A DNA stretch of 64,000 nt from Bradyrhizobium embrapense (GTDB lineage Bacteria; Pseudomonadota; Alphaproteobacteria; Rhizobiales; Xanthobacteraceae), in contig NZ_LFIP02000002.1 of the NCBI RefSeq assembly GCF_001189235.2, positions 1,054,411 through 1,118,410 on the forward strand. The letters are read 5' to 3'. The position numbers and the translations under genes were made by a program. The notes below the pieces were generated by a model. The model was not told the origin of the DNA, ran no database searches, and worked only from the letters and a program-made list of their open reading frames with translations. How positions within the stretch are numbered: the first letter of the stretch is position 1; each line of letters opens with the position of its first letter. Below are positions 7,830 through 16,147 of this stretch, piece by piece.

Positions 7830-9115
7830 GCTCCTCTCCGGCAATTTCAAAGGCTAAGCGCGACTCTGGCGCAGCGTCGTCTTCTAAGTCGCCATTTTTT
7901 TCGCGCGCGTACGGAGGATACACCGCTGGGCAGCAGCAGTTCTATTTGACGCATCTGGGTAAGCTCAGTGGTAAGACGATCTTAGATCCGATGAGCGGTC
8001 AGGGGTTCCTCCTTGCAAACTTGGCCTTCGAGGGGGCGACTGTTTGGCTGGGTGATATCAATCCAACAATGTGCCTCATGTCTTCGCTGAGGTCGCCGGA
8101 GATGGTTCAAAATCGCGAACGACTGTCGAATTGGTTCGACGAACAGCTCGGTCGAGGTTCCTTTTCAGGAAAGTCGCGGGGCGCGGAGTATGTAGACGAT
8201 TGGCTTCCGGACAATATTAGAGCCGAGCTGCGACATTACAGAGAGTTATTTGGTCTATCTGGCGATCCATTTCGAGAGCGAGAGGCATTTTCGCGAATGC
8301 CGCTGCGCAAGCGCTTTGCCGCTGCCATACCCTTGCTCGCCGCACGAGAGATTGCTTGCTTTCGTTCGAGCGACAATCAAACTTGGATCAAGCCGGGCGG
8401 TCTACAGAGAGAGCCCCACATTACTGCCCCACTGAAGCGGGCGGTCGCATCGTGGTACGCTTTCGCGACGGCCAGCGCGGACCTATATCGCGAGGGTTGC
8501 CAGCCGGGACAGCTGCTAACTATGCGCATGGATGCTGCGGCGGGAGATTTCGCCATGTCTCCCAAAGTCAACGCAATTGTAACGTCGCCGCCCTACGCCA
8601 ATCGCTTAGATTACACGAGAATGTGGGGGCCTGAGTCTCAGGTCGCCGCATCGATCTGGGAGGCTAGTGTCTCTGACATTCAATCTCGTCAAATCGGATC
8701 AAACGTTGTTCGAGGGACGGACCGTTTTAGGAATGATGAAGAAGCGCTGCCAAGGGAGATTGTTAAAGCCCTGCGCGACATCAAGAGCGATGAAGGCTAT
8801 GCAAGTGAAGGCTACTACTATCCATTTTTCCGCAATTACGCGGTAACTCTCGCCAGCTCGGTGAAAAAACTAGTCAGCCGAGTATTGAGAAATGGAACGC
8901 TCGTATTTTTTGTACGGGACACCGTTAGGAAGGACATTCTCTTCCCAGCCGGTTTGCTGATTGAAGAAGTTCTTCAGAGCGAGGGGTACCGTTTGGTTGG
9001 CAGAGAACGCCAGATCGTTAAGAGACACGTTGGCTTGAGGCGACGGTCAGCTGGGAGCGGGCTCTACGGAGTTGGACAGCAGGAATGGTGGCTCGCATTT
9101 CGTAAGGTTCGATAA
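7817..9115 (+). CDS. TSPPY-type DNA (or RNA) methyltransferase
   Basis: A 432-residue SAM-dependent methyltransferase of the N6-adenine/N4-cytosine type. The SAM-binding motif I is DPMSGQG (57-63), followed by the acidic strand end GDINP (79-83). The catalytic motif IV is TSPPY (256-260), followed by NRLDYTRMWGPE. Motif I comes first and is separated from motif IV by almost 200 residues, a spacing compatible with a target-recognition region between them. The C-terminus (LVFFVRDTVRK) has the usual late strands. No restriction nuclease is adjacent, so it is not obviously half of a restriction-modification pair. It is translationally coupled to both neighbours: its start lies inside the preceding gene and its stop shares one base with the next start (TAATG). 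An RNA substrate cannot be excluded. Confidence 0.8.
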   Translation: MADLSSSPAISKAKRDSGAASSSKSPFFSRAYGGYTAGQQQFYLTHLGKLSGKTILDPMSGQGFLLANLAFEGATVWLGDINPTMCLMSSLRSPEMVQNRERLSNWFDEQLGRGSFSGKSRGAEYVDDWLPDNIRAELRHYRELFGLSGDPFREREAFSRMPLRKRFAAAIPLLAAREIACFRSSDNQTWIKPGGLQREPHITAPLKRAVASWYAFATASADLYREGCQPGQLLTMRMDAAAGDFAMSPKVNAIVTSPPYANRLDYTRMWGPESQVAASIWEASVSDIQSRQIGSNVVRGTDRFRNDEEALPREIVKALRDIKSDEGYASEGYYYPFFRNYAVTLASSVKKLVSRVLRNGTLVFFVRDTVRKDILFPAGLLIEEVLQSEGYRLVGRERQIVKRHVGLRRRSAGSGLYGVGQQEWWLAFRKVR

Positions 9116-10941
9116 TGAGAGCTCGTATCCGTTCTGGAATTAGGCTTCGTGAAGATGTTTTCGGGGGCGTCTGCTACGTGCCCCAGCGTGACGACTTCTT
9201 CGCTGCCGACAAAACTACCTTCAAATACCTCAAGAGCGTGTCCCACGATTGGCAGCCTATACCGCCAAAAGATAGAGACGCCATTGCTGCATTGGCGGTT
9301 TTGGGCATTTGTGAAACGACTAACCCTAAAATCAAGGAAGGCTCCTACTGTGGACCGTCCTTCCTCGGTAGGTTTGAGGAATTGCCAACCGTTTCCATGC
9401 CGCTCGTTGTGAATTGTTTCTGTACGGCACATTGTCCGCTGTCCTGCATCTACTGCCACGCTGACGATCTGATGAAACAGTTTCGAGACGCAGAGACGGA
9501 CGAAGACCTGGACAACGTTGCCGCAACTGCAAATATGCTTCCGGCCATGGTGGCCGTGATTACTGGTGGCGATCCACTGACCCGTCCCGATCGGGCGAAA
9601 AAGCTTATTGAGCGGCTCGCCGAAGAGAAGGCATTGGTACTAGACACGTCAGGAGTCGGGGACATTGCTGCCTTGCTTCCAGCTCTGAAGAAGCACAACG
9701 TCCATGTCCGAGTTTCACTCGACATGATCTCTAAACAAAATCAAAAATTGAGGCCGGTGAACCGACAATACATTTCCAGCCGAGAAGCATCGTCGGTGGG
9801 CGCAACTCGTGCCATCGACATGTGTCTGGCGGAAGGCGTGCCGCTGACAGTTCAAACCGTGGTGACGTCTTTCAATGAGAACATTGACGAGTGGCGCGAC
9901 CTTAGAGATTGGCTTGTTGCACGGGGGGTGCGTAACTGGGTCCTCCACGTGGTAGTCAAGGGAGGAAGCGCTCGCCGCATCGAAGAGTCGGCTCGGGGTA
10001 AACGTAGCGGTGGGATTTCTCCTAGTCCGCAGGTTTACAATAAGCTATGGCGGCTAGTGGATGAGACGATGAGAGCCCATCTTCCAATCGACATCCGCTG
10101 TACCGACACTGACACGACTCCGAACTCGGTACTCCTAATTGGAAGCAAAGGCGATCTGTACACAGAGGGATACGCCCACAAAGGAAAGGTTTGCCTTTAC
10201 ACCGTTGGCGACGCGCGTCCTGATCTAATTCAGGCTTTGTGGCCGCACCTAGACCGATTTGGTCATGCACGGCGATACCTCAATTGGAACCCATGGTTCT
10301 TTGAAGGCCGGAGTCTTGAGACCATCTGCTACGATATTCCAGTCCCTGCCGCTTCGGAGCTAATTGCGCAGGCGAACCCCGTCGAGACGGAAGCAAAATT
10401 CCCAGTGCTTGACGTTGCTAAGCTGAAGGTTGCTCTGAAAGAGCATGGGTTCAAGGCGGAAGGAAAAGCCAAATTCCAACGTGACGAGTATTTCGACACC
10501 CCTGAACGTTTTTCGAAGAGATTGGATTACGTCATACGCCTGCGGCAAGAGAACGGTGCTCTGGCCGTGGCGCTGAAGGGACCACGACATTGGGTGGGAA
10601 AGACGTACTCGCGGATTGAGCTTGAATTTCCAGCTGGCTCCGAGAACGAAGTCCGGGCGGCGTTGGGTCGAAATGGGCTCGAAGTTACTTGGTATTTCGA
10701 GAAGCGAAGAGCTACTTATCGCAGGCCCGGCGAGAAATTGTTGGCCGCCTTGGATGAGATACCGGAACTCGGATTTTTCTTGGAGTTAGAGGGGCCATTG
10801 GCTGCTGTTCGGCAAATGGAGGCGGCGCTTCGTGAGGTGCTCGGGCCGCAAGAACGTCGCAACTATGCCGAGCTGTTCAGATCCTACAAGCTCGAAGGCG
10901 GCGCTCCTCCGGAGGAGATTGAGGGGGCGAGCTTCTCTTAG
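9115..10941 (+). CDS. PqqD-like/radical SAM/CYTH three-domain protein
   Basis: A 608-residue fusion. Residues about 8-68 (IRLREDVFGGVCYVPQRDDF, later LAVLGICE) resemble a PqqD-like RiPP recognition element. Residues 100-400 are a radical SAM domain with the 4Fe-4S motif C107-PLS-C111-IY-C114 and the SAM-binding GGDP (151-154). Residues 422-593 are a CYTH domain (class IV adenylate cyclase/thiamine triphosphatase fold): ETEAK (424-428), YFDTP (459-463), VIRLR, ALKGPR, SRIELEF, FEKRRATY, LGFFLELEG and the final SYKLEGG. CYTH domains bind triphosphate groups in a barrel with divalent metal; the basic and acidic residues needed appear present. I do not know of a characterised protein with this order. 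The start overlaps the previous stop (TAATG). Codon use and GC match the two preceding genes rather than the flanking chromosome. Confidence 0.8.
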   Translation: MRARIRSGIRLREDVFGGVCYVPQRDDFFAADKTTFKYLKSVSHDWQPIPPKDRDAIAALAVLGICETTNPKIKEGSYCGPSFLGRFEELPTVSMPLVVNCFCTAHCPLSCIYCHADDLMKQFRDAETDEDLDNVAATANMLPAMVAVITGGDPLTRPDRAKKLIERLAEEKALVLDTSGVGDIAALLPALKKHNVHVRVSLDMISKQNQKLRPVNRQYISSREASSVGATRAIDMCLAEGVPLTVQTVVTSFNENIDEWRDLRDWLVARGVRNWVLHVVVKGGSARRIEESARGKRSGGISPSPQVYNKLWRLVDETMRAHLPIDIRCTDTDTTPNSVLLIGSKGDLYTEGYAHKGKVCLYTVGDARPDLIQALWPHLDRFGHARRYLNWNPWFFEGRSLETICYDIPVPAASELIAQANPVETEAKFPVLDVAKLKVALKEHGFKAEGKAKFQRDEYFDTPERFSKRLDYVIRLRQENGALAVALKGPRHWVGKTYSRIELEFPAGSENEVRAALGRNGLEVTWYFEKRRATYRRPGEKLLAALDEIPELGFFLELEGPLAAVRQMEAALREVLGPQERRNYAELFRSYKLEGGAPPEEIEGASFS

Positions 10942-11257
10942 TGCGCTGTATTGCAAAATACAAAGGCGTGATACAAAAGCGCTGGAGGCGAGCGAAAATA
11001 GTCTAGTCTTTTCAAAGCGAAGGTGACTGGTCCGCGGTACCCACCCAACTGTACCAACATCGCTCGACGCGAACTGCTAGCCGTTGCGCGAAGGTACTTT
11101 CCGGCCTTTTGGATCTGCTTCGCCTCCTCTAAGGGAGCGCTAAGCCTTAACCTCGGGCCTTATTCCAGCGCGTGTCGCTTCTGGCGGCGCCGAGGTTGGC
11201 AAATAAAGTTGGCGCCACCCCAAGCAATTCGATCGCCCCAATATTTGCGAAGAGCAA
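10942..11257. other. Intergenic stretch after the cassette, no gene recognised
   Basis: These 316 bases separate the radical SAM gene from the convergent HGGxSTG gene. The first 90 bases stay AT-rich like the cassette and GC then rises, so the edge of the imported segment probably falls around 11000-11150. I found no tRNA, integrase, convincing small ORF or clear terminator. GTTGGC occurs twice around AAATAAA near 11196-11214. Confidence 0.4.
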
Positions 11258-11524
11258 TCACTTCATCCCCTCTAACATCTTCCTTGTTTCGTTCAACAAC
11301 GCCCGTATCTCCGTCCGCTCCGCAATCGCATCCCTCGTGAACCAGCCATGCTTGCGCGCGTTCCGATTCGCCCTTGGCGCGCCGGATCCCTTTGCGCCGC
11401 CGTGCATGCGACAGCGCGTCTTGCCGCGAACCGCCGGAGCGCGGCACGCGCCGCCGCTGCGGGTCTTGGCGCCGCAGCGTGGGCTCGCCCGCATCGCCCC
11501 GGTGGTTCTGATATGATCGCTCAT
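11258..11524 (-). CDS. HGGxSTG-type small protein
   Basis: An 88-residue basic protein. It has CGAKTRSGGACRAPAV with two Cys, then CRMHGGAKGSGAPRANRN and ARKHGWFT, the conserved core of the HGGxSTG domain family found in many Bradyrhizobium and phage-related loci. Its function is not established; the Cys/His pattern suggests a small metal-binding or nucleic-acid-binding fold. The start overlaps the stop of the upstream partner by four bases (ATGA), so the pair is translationally coupled. Confidence 0.75.
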   Translation of the reverse strand: MSDHIRTTGAMRASPRCGAKTRSGGACRAPAVRGKTRCRMHGGAKGSGAPRANRNARKHGWFTRDAIAERTEIRALLNETRKMLEGMK

Positions 11525-12177
11525 GCCTGAGCGTCTGGCCTGCTATCTGCGGCATCATGCCGTCGCCTGGCGCCAGCGGGCCGCAGGGCCCGTGCCGCGG
11601 CTGACGGGGCCTGGTCCGAGACGATCACGCTGGCGTGCTGGGTGACGTTGCCGACGATAGCGTTGCCGCCGTCCTCCACCTTCACATTCTGCACGGTGAT
11701 GGCGGGCTCGCGCTGGCTGCGATAACGATTCAGCGCGTCGATCTGGGCGGGGAAGGTGCGGGTGAGCCGGCCGAGCGCCCGCGCCGCGCTATCGTGCTGG
11801 GCGAGGTCGTCGGCATGCGCGAGGTGATGGGCGCAGCGCATCGCCATCACATGAACCGACACCATCTGCGCCACCAGCATGGCCTCGACGGAATCCCGCG
11901 GGCCAATGCTCTTCACCATCGAGATCATGAAGGCGAGGTTGACCTCGCAGGGCCTGCCGCCGCTCACGCTGGCCTTGACCAGTTGCCGCAGGATGCCGTC
12001 CATCGCCTCGCGATCGGCGGCGCCCAGCGCGTGCGCCATCAGCGCTTCGCCGAGCTTCCGGTCGGGATGGTCGATCGCGTAGCCGCGCCGCGAGAGTTTT
12101 ATCCGCGGCGTCGCCGTCTGGGGCGGGACGGGGGCGGCGGCGGTCGTCGGGACGGCGATGTCAGGTGCAGTCGTCAT
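11521..12177 (-). CDS. Conserved hypothetical protein, partner of the HGGxSTG gene
   Basis: I chose ATG 12177 (MTTAPDIAVP), giving 218 residues; a longer in-frame start at 12318 would add low-complexity sequence. After a Pro/Ala/Thr-rich N-terminus comes a mostly helical body (MAHALGAADREAMDGILRQL; VEAMLVAQMVSVHVMAMRCA) and a segment EPAITVQNVKVEDGGNAIVG. I recognise this as the protein that commonly sits directly upstream of the HGGxSTG gene in rhizobia, but no function is assigned to it. The last 30 residues are Arg/Ala-rich and of low complexity. It lies at the right border of the low-GC cassette but has normal chromosomal GC itself. Confidence 0.65.
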   Translation of the reverse strand: MTTAPDIAVPTTAAAPVPPQTATPRIKLSRRGYAIDHPDRKLGEALMAHALGAADREAMDGILRQLVKASVSGGRPCEVNLAFMISMVKSIGPRDSVEAMLVAQMVSVHVMAMRCAHHLAHADDLAQHDSAARALGRLTRTFPAQIDALNRYRSQREPAITVQNVKVEDGGNAIVGNVTQHASVIVSDQAPSAAARALRPAGARRRHDAADSRPDAQA

Positions 12178-12627
12178 GGCGATGGTCCTTGGGGTGTGCG
12201 CGGCATGCGCGCAGGCGATTGCTCGCTGCGGCAGCCGGTGCGATGTCGATGGTGGGGAGGGGTTGGCGGCAAGCGCGATCGTCGCGACCGCTGTGGCGGG
12301 CGAGGGGCGCGCTTGCACGATTTCGGAATATTGGAAATATGCCCCTGAGTTGCCCGACGTGTCAAGTTGGTATCTCGAACGTCGGCGGCCTGCCGGCTAC
12401 TGTGCATGGGGTTGTTTTCGATATTTTGGTGGGCGCCCCTGCCGCCGGCAGTTCCGCCGCCGCCAGGCGCAGTCATGCCGGCAGGGCACGGGGCGATAAC
12501 CCGCCGGCGGGTATCGCGTGCCGGCTGGATCATTATACTGGCCGAAGCGTTGCAACCCGGACGCGGCCTGACCGTCGGCCCTGGGATCAGGGACTTGGGA
12601 GCAAGGAGACGAGATGAGCGACACCCG
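12178..12627. other. Intergenic region between the hypothetical gene and the molybdoenzyme gene
   Basis: About 450 bases between divergent genes. It probably carries both promoters; an AT-richer patch (CGGAATATTGGAAATATG) lies at 12324-12341. An open frame from ATG 12341 to 12617 begins MPLSCPTCQV but turns into low-complexity Arg/Ala/Gly sequence and lacks a ribosome site, so I do not call it. The only clear translation signal is AAGGAG before the mini-ORF at 12614. Confidence 0.4.
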
Positions 12628-12631
12628 ATGA
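12614..12631 (+). other. Five-codon mini-ORF overlapping the molybdoenzyme start
   Basis: AAGGAGAC lies at optimal distance from ATG 12614, which reads MSDTR and then TGA. That stop overlaps the ATG of the large gene at 12628 (ATGA). The large gene has no ribosome site of its own at normal spacing, so its translation may depend on reinitiation after this leader. A frameshift joining the two frames is the alternative. Confidence 0.5.
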
Positions 12632-14949
12632 ACGAAATTGTGGGCTTCCCCGATCCCGACCTCGATCTGTCCGATGGTTTCAAGCCGCATACCTCGCATT
12701 GGGGCGTGTTCTCGGCGCGGCTCGGCCAACAAGGTCTCGAAGTCCGGCCCTATGGCGGCGATCCCGATCCGAGCGGCATCATCGACAACTTCCCCGGCGC
12801 ACTGCGCCACCAGGCGCGCATCGGCAAGCCCGCGATCCGCCGCGGCTGGCTCGAGCGCGGGCCCGGACCCGACGATCGCCGCGGCCGCGACGAGTTCGTC
12901 TCGGTGAGCTGGGAGCGGGCGATCGACCTGCTCGGCGGCGAGCTTTCGCGGATTCGCGACACGGTCGGCCCGGGCGCGGTGTTCGGCGGCTCCTATGGCT
13001 GGTCCAGCGCGGGCCGCTTCCACCACGCGCAGAGCCAGGTGCATCGCTTCCTCAACATCGCGCTCGGCGGTTACGTCCGCTCGGTGAACTCCTATTCCTC
13101 GGGCGCGTCCTCGGTGCTGCTGCCGCAGATCCTGACCGGCTACGAGGACATCACCAAGCGCAACGTCACCTGGGAGCAGATCGCAGCCGAGACCGACATC
13201 GTGCTGGCGTTCGGCGGCATGGCGCTGAAGAACTCGATGGTGGCGGGCGGCTCGATCAGCAAGCATATCGAGCGCGGCGCGATGCAAGCCGCGCAGCGGC
13301 GCGGCTGCGAGTTCATCCTGGTCAGCCCGCTGCGCGAGGATCTCCCCGTCGAGGCCGGCGCCGAATGGCTGACGGCGACCCCCGGCACCGACGCCGCGCT
13401 GATGCTCGGCATCGTCCACACCCTCGTCAGCGAAGGCCTGCACGACCAGGCCTTCCTCGATCGCTACACCGAGGGCTGGCCGGTGTTCTTGCGCTATCTC
13501 ATGGGCGAGAGCGACGGCGTGCCGAAGGGCGCCGACTGGGCCGCGCCGATCTGCGGCATCGATGCCACGACGATCAGGACGCTGGCGCGGCGGCTTCCCG
13601 GCCGGCGGGCGCTGATCACCGTGTCGCATTCGTTGCAGCGCGCCGAGCATGGCGAGCAGCCGGTGTGGATGGGCATGGTGCTGGCGGCAGCGCTCGGCCA
13701 GATTGGTCTCTCCGGCGGCGGCTACGCCTATTCGCTCGGCGCGATCGGCTACTACGGGCGCAGAGTCAATGCGGTGCCGGGGCCGACGCTCGGGCAGGGC
13801 CGCAACGGCGTCGCCGACTTCATTCCGGTGGCGCGCATCGCCGACATGCTGCTCAATCCCGGCACGACCTATCGCTACAATGGCGAGACGCGCACCTATC
13901 CGGATATCCGCCTGGTCTATTGGGCCGGCGGCAATCCGTTCCACCACCACCAGGACCTCAACCGCCTGCGCAAGGCGTTTGCGCGGCTCGATACGCTGGT
14001 CGTGCACGAGCTCGCCTGGACCGCGACCGCGCGCCACGCCGACATCGTGCTGCCCGCGACGATGACGCTCGAGCGCGAGGACATCGGCTATTCCAGCAAC
14101 GATCCCCTGATGGTCGCGATGCACCGCATCGCCGAGCCGTACGGCCTCGCCCGCGACGACTACGACATCTTCGCCGATCTCGCCGAGCGGCTGGGGGCCC
14201 GCGAGCCCTTTACCGAAGGCCGCACGTCGCGAGAGTGGCTGCAACATCTCTACGAGCCGACCCGCAAGGCGCTCGCCGCGCGCGGGCTCGAGTCGCCCAG
14301 TTTCGATGAGTTCTGGGCGCGCGGCAGCCTGGTGGTGCCGCAGCAGCTCGACGACGGCGGTTCGCTGCGCCGTTTTCGCGAAGACCCGGTGGCGCGGCCG
14401 TTGCCGACGCCGAGTGGGCGCATCGAGATCTTCTCGCAGAAGATCGCCGATCACGGCGATGCGGATTGTCCGGGCCATCCGGTCTGGCTCGAGAAATCAG
14501 ATACGCCGACGCCGGATGCGCCGTGTTTCCTGGTCGCCAACCAGCCGGTGACGCGCCTGCACAGCCAGCTCGATTTCGGCGGTCACTCGCTCGAGGCCAA
14601 GCATCGCGGCCGCGAGGTCGCCCGCATGAATCCGTGCGATGCGGCGGCGCGCGGCATCACTGAGGGCGACATCATCCGCATTTTCAACGCGCGCGGCGCC
14701 TGCCTTGCCGCGGTGCATGTCACCGACGGCATCGCGCCCGGCGTGGTGCAGCTGCCGACCGGCGCCTGGTATGACCCGATGGACCCCGAGGAGGACGCGC
14801 CGCTCTGCGTGCACGGCAATCCGAACGTGCTGACCCGCGACATCGGCACGTCATCCTTCGCGCAGGGCTGCACCGGCCAGCTCACGACCGTCGAGGTGGA
14901 ACGTTTCAACGGCAATCTGCCGCCGATCCGGGCGTTCGATCCGGCGTAA
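12628..14949 (+). CDS. bisC: Molybdopterin-dependent S/N-oxide reductase (BisC/TorZ/DMSO reductase family)
   Basis: A 773-residue enzyme of the DMSO reductase family that binds bis-MGD molybdenum. The N-terminal region HTSHWGVFSARL and FGGSYGWSSAGRFHHAQSQV are signatures of the biotin sulfoxide/TMAO reductase branch. NSYSSGA (154-160) contains the expected Ser ligand to Mo. The 4Fe-4S motif of periplasmic relatives is absent and no Tat signal is seen, so a cytoplasmic BisC-like enzyme reducing biotin or methionine sulfoxide is likely. The C-terminal molydopterin-dinucleotide binding domain includes NQPVTRLHSQLDFG. Start at ATG 12628 is set by the domain beginning and by the overlapping mini-ORF. 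No dedicated chaperone or cytochrome gene is adjacent, which fits BisC better than TorA. Confidence 0.87.
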   Translation: MNEIVGFPDPDLDLSDGFKPHTSHWGVFSARLGQQGLEVRPYGGDPDPSGIIDNFPGALRHQARIGKPAIRRGWLERGPGPDDRRGRDEFVSVSWERAIDLLGGELSRIRDTVGPGAVFGGSYGWSSAGRFHHAQSQVHRFLNIALGGYVRSVNSYSSGASSVLLPQILTGYEDITKRNVTWEQIAAETDIVLAFGGMALKNSMVAGGSISKHIERGAMQAAQRRGCEFILVSPLREDLPVEAGAEWLTATPGTDAALMLGIVHTLVSEGLHDQAFLDRYTEGWPVFLRYLMGESDGVPKGADWAAPICGIDATTIRTLARRLPGRRALITVSHSLQRAEHGEQPVWMGMVLAAALGQIGLSGGGYAYSLGAIGYYGRRVNAVPGPTLGQGRNGVADFIPVARIADMLLNPGTTYRYNGETRTYPDIRLVYWAGGNPFHHHQDLNRLRKAFARLDTLVVHELAWTATARHADIVLPATMTLEREDIGYSSNDPLMVAMHRIAEPYGLARDDYDIFADLAERLGAREPFTEGRTSREWLQHLYEPTRKALAARGLESPSFDEFWARGSLVVPQQLDDGGSLRRFREDPVARPLPTPSGRIEIFSQKIADHGDADCPGHPVWLEKSDTPTPDAPCFLVANQPVTRLHSQLDFGGHSLEAKHRGREVARMNPCDAAARGITEGDIIRIFNARGACLAAVHVTDGIAPGVVQLPTGAWYDPMDPEEDAPLCVHGNPNVLTRDIGTSSFAQGCTGQLTTVEVERFNGNLPPIRAFDPA

Positions 14950-15100
14950 CGCAGGAGCCGGAAGAATGTGACGCGGTTTCGCGACAAACGCGTTGCGTTT
15001 GCGCGGGGATCACGAACAAATCATCGGCGGGGCGCTGGATGGCGCCCAGCCGTTCGGCTACGGCATCATCAAGTCGTCCCCGAGTTCTGGATTTGCCAAG

Positions 15101-16141
15101 ATGCACCTGAAAACCCTGTTTCTTGCCGTCGCTGCGACCGTCGCGCTCGCTTCATCCAGCGCATCGGCGCAATCCGCCGCCGAGCCGGCCTATGGACCGG
15201 AATTGCAGGGTTTTGACTATCCCTATCCGGTCGAGCGCTACCGCTTCAGCTCGCAGGGGCAGCAGCTCGACATGGCCTATCTCGACGTCAAGCCGGCGAC
15301 GCCGAACGGTGAGACCGCGGTGCTGCTGCACGGCAAGAATTTCTGCGCCGCGACCTGGGACGGCACCATCAAGGCGCTCAGCGGCGCCGGCTATCGCGTG
15401 ATCGCGCTGGACCAGATCGGCTTCTGCAAGTCCTCCAAGCCGGAACGCTATCAATTCACCTTCCAGCAGCTCGCCGGCAATAGCCGCGCGCTGCTGGCGT
15501 CGCTCGGCATCGAACATTCCATCATGGTCGGCCACTCGACCGGCGGCATGCTAGCGATGCGTTACGCGCTGATGTATCCCGAGGCCACCGACCGCCTGGT
15601 GCTGGTCGATCCGATCGGCCTGGAGGACTGGAAGGCCAAGGGCGTGCCGTGGCTCAGCCTCGACGGCTGGATGCAGCGCGAGACCCGTGTCACCGCCGAC
15701 AGCATCCGCGCCTATGAGCGCGCCACTTATTACGCCGACACCTGGGATCCGTCCTACGAGACCTGGGTGCAGATGCTGGCCGGCATGTATCGCGGCGAAG
15801 GCCGTGCCGCCGTGGCGTCGAGCTCGGCGCGGCTCTACGACATGATCGCGACCCAGCCGGTGTTCTACGAGTTCGAGCAGATCAAGCCGCCGACCCTGCT
15901 GCTCGTCGGCGACAAGGACACCACCGCGATCGCCAAGGACACCGCGCCGCCCGAGATCCGCAAGACGCTCGGCAATTATCCGGTGCTGGGCAAGGCGGCC
16001 GCGAAGCGGATTCCGCATGCGCAGCTGATCGAATTTCCCGACCTCGGCCACTCGCCGCAGATCCAGGCGCCGGCCCGCTTCCACGACGCGCTGCTCGGCT
16101 GGCTGCAGCACCCCGAAACCGGCGCGACGCTGGTCAAATAG
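15101..16141 (+). CDS. Secreted alpha/beta-fold hydrolase
   Basis: A 346-residue protein. ATG 15101 starts a classic Sec signal peptide (MHLKTLFLAVAATVALASSS, then ASA-Q cleavage). The alpha/beta-hydrolase core follows with VLLHGKNFCAATW (oxyanion HG), nucleophile GHSTGG, LVDPIGLEDW, an acid in VGDKDTTA and the catalytic His in PDLGHSPQ. All three triad residues are thus visible. The family acts on esters, amides, epoxides or C-C bonds, and the substrate cannot be read from sequence. It lies between the molybdoenzyme gene and the HxlR regulator with no clear operon partner. Confidence 0.85.
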   Translation: MHLKTLFLAVAATVALASSSASAQSAAEPAYGPELQGFDYPYPVERYRFSSQGQQLDMAYLDVKPATPNGETAVLLHGKNFCAATWDGTIKALSGAGYRVIALDQIGFCKSSKPERYQFTFQQLAGNSRALLASLGIEHSIMVGHSTGGMLAMRYALMYPEATDRLVLVDPIGLEDWKAKGVPWLSLDGWMQRETRVTADSIRAYERATYYADTWDPSYETWVQMLAGMYRGEGRAAVASSSARLYDMIATQPVFYEFEQIKPPTLLLVGDKDTTAIAKDTAPPEIRKTLGNYPVLGKAAAKRIPHAQLIEFPDLGHSPQIQAPARFHDALLGWLQHPETGATLVK

Positions 16142-16147
16142 CCCGAT

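Noticed and set aside
7817..9115. Restriction-modification system
   Set aside because: The neighbours are a lipase-like protein and a radical SAM protein. No endonuclease motif (PD-ExK or HNH) was seen in either.
5660..11260. Attachment-site direct repeats or an integrase bounding the low-GC cassette
   Set aside because: I looked for matching repeats at both edges and for a tRNA or recombinase gene and found none by eye. The mode of entry remains unknown.
12341..12617. Possible small zinc-ribbon ORF beginning MPLSCPTCQV
   Set aside because: Only one CxxC pair, no ribosome site, and the sequence becomes low-complexity after 40 residues.
12397..14478. 693-codon minus-strand frame opposite the molybdoenzyme gene
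   Set aside because: No family resemblance and strongly biased composition. The plus strand has an intact cofactor-binding enzyme.
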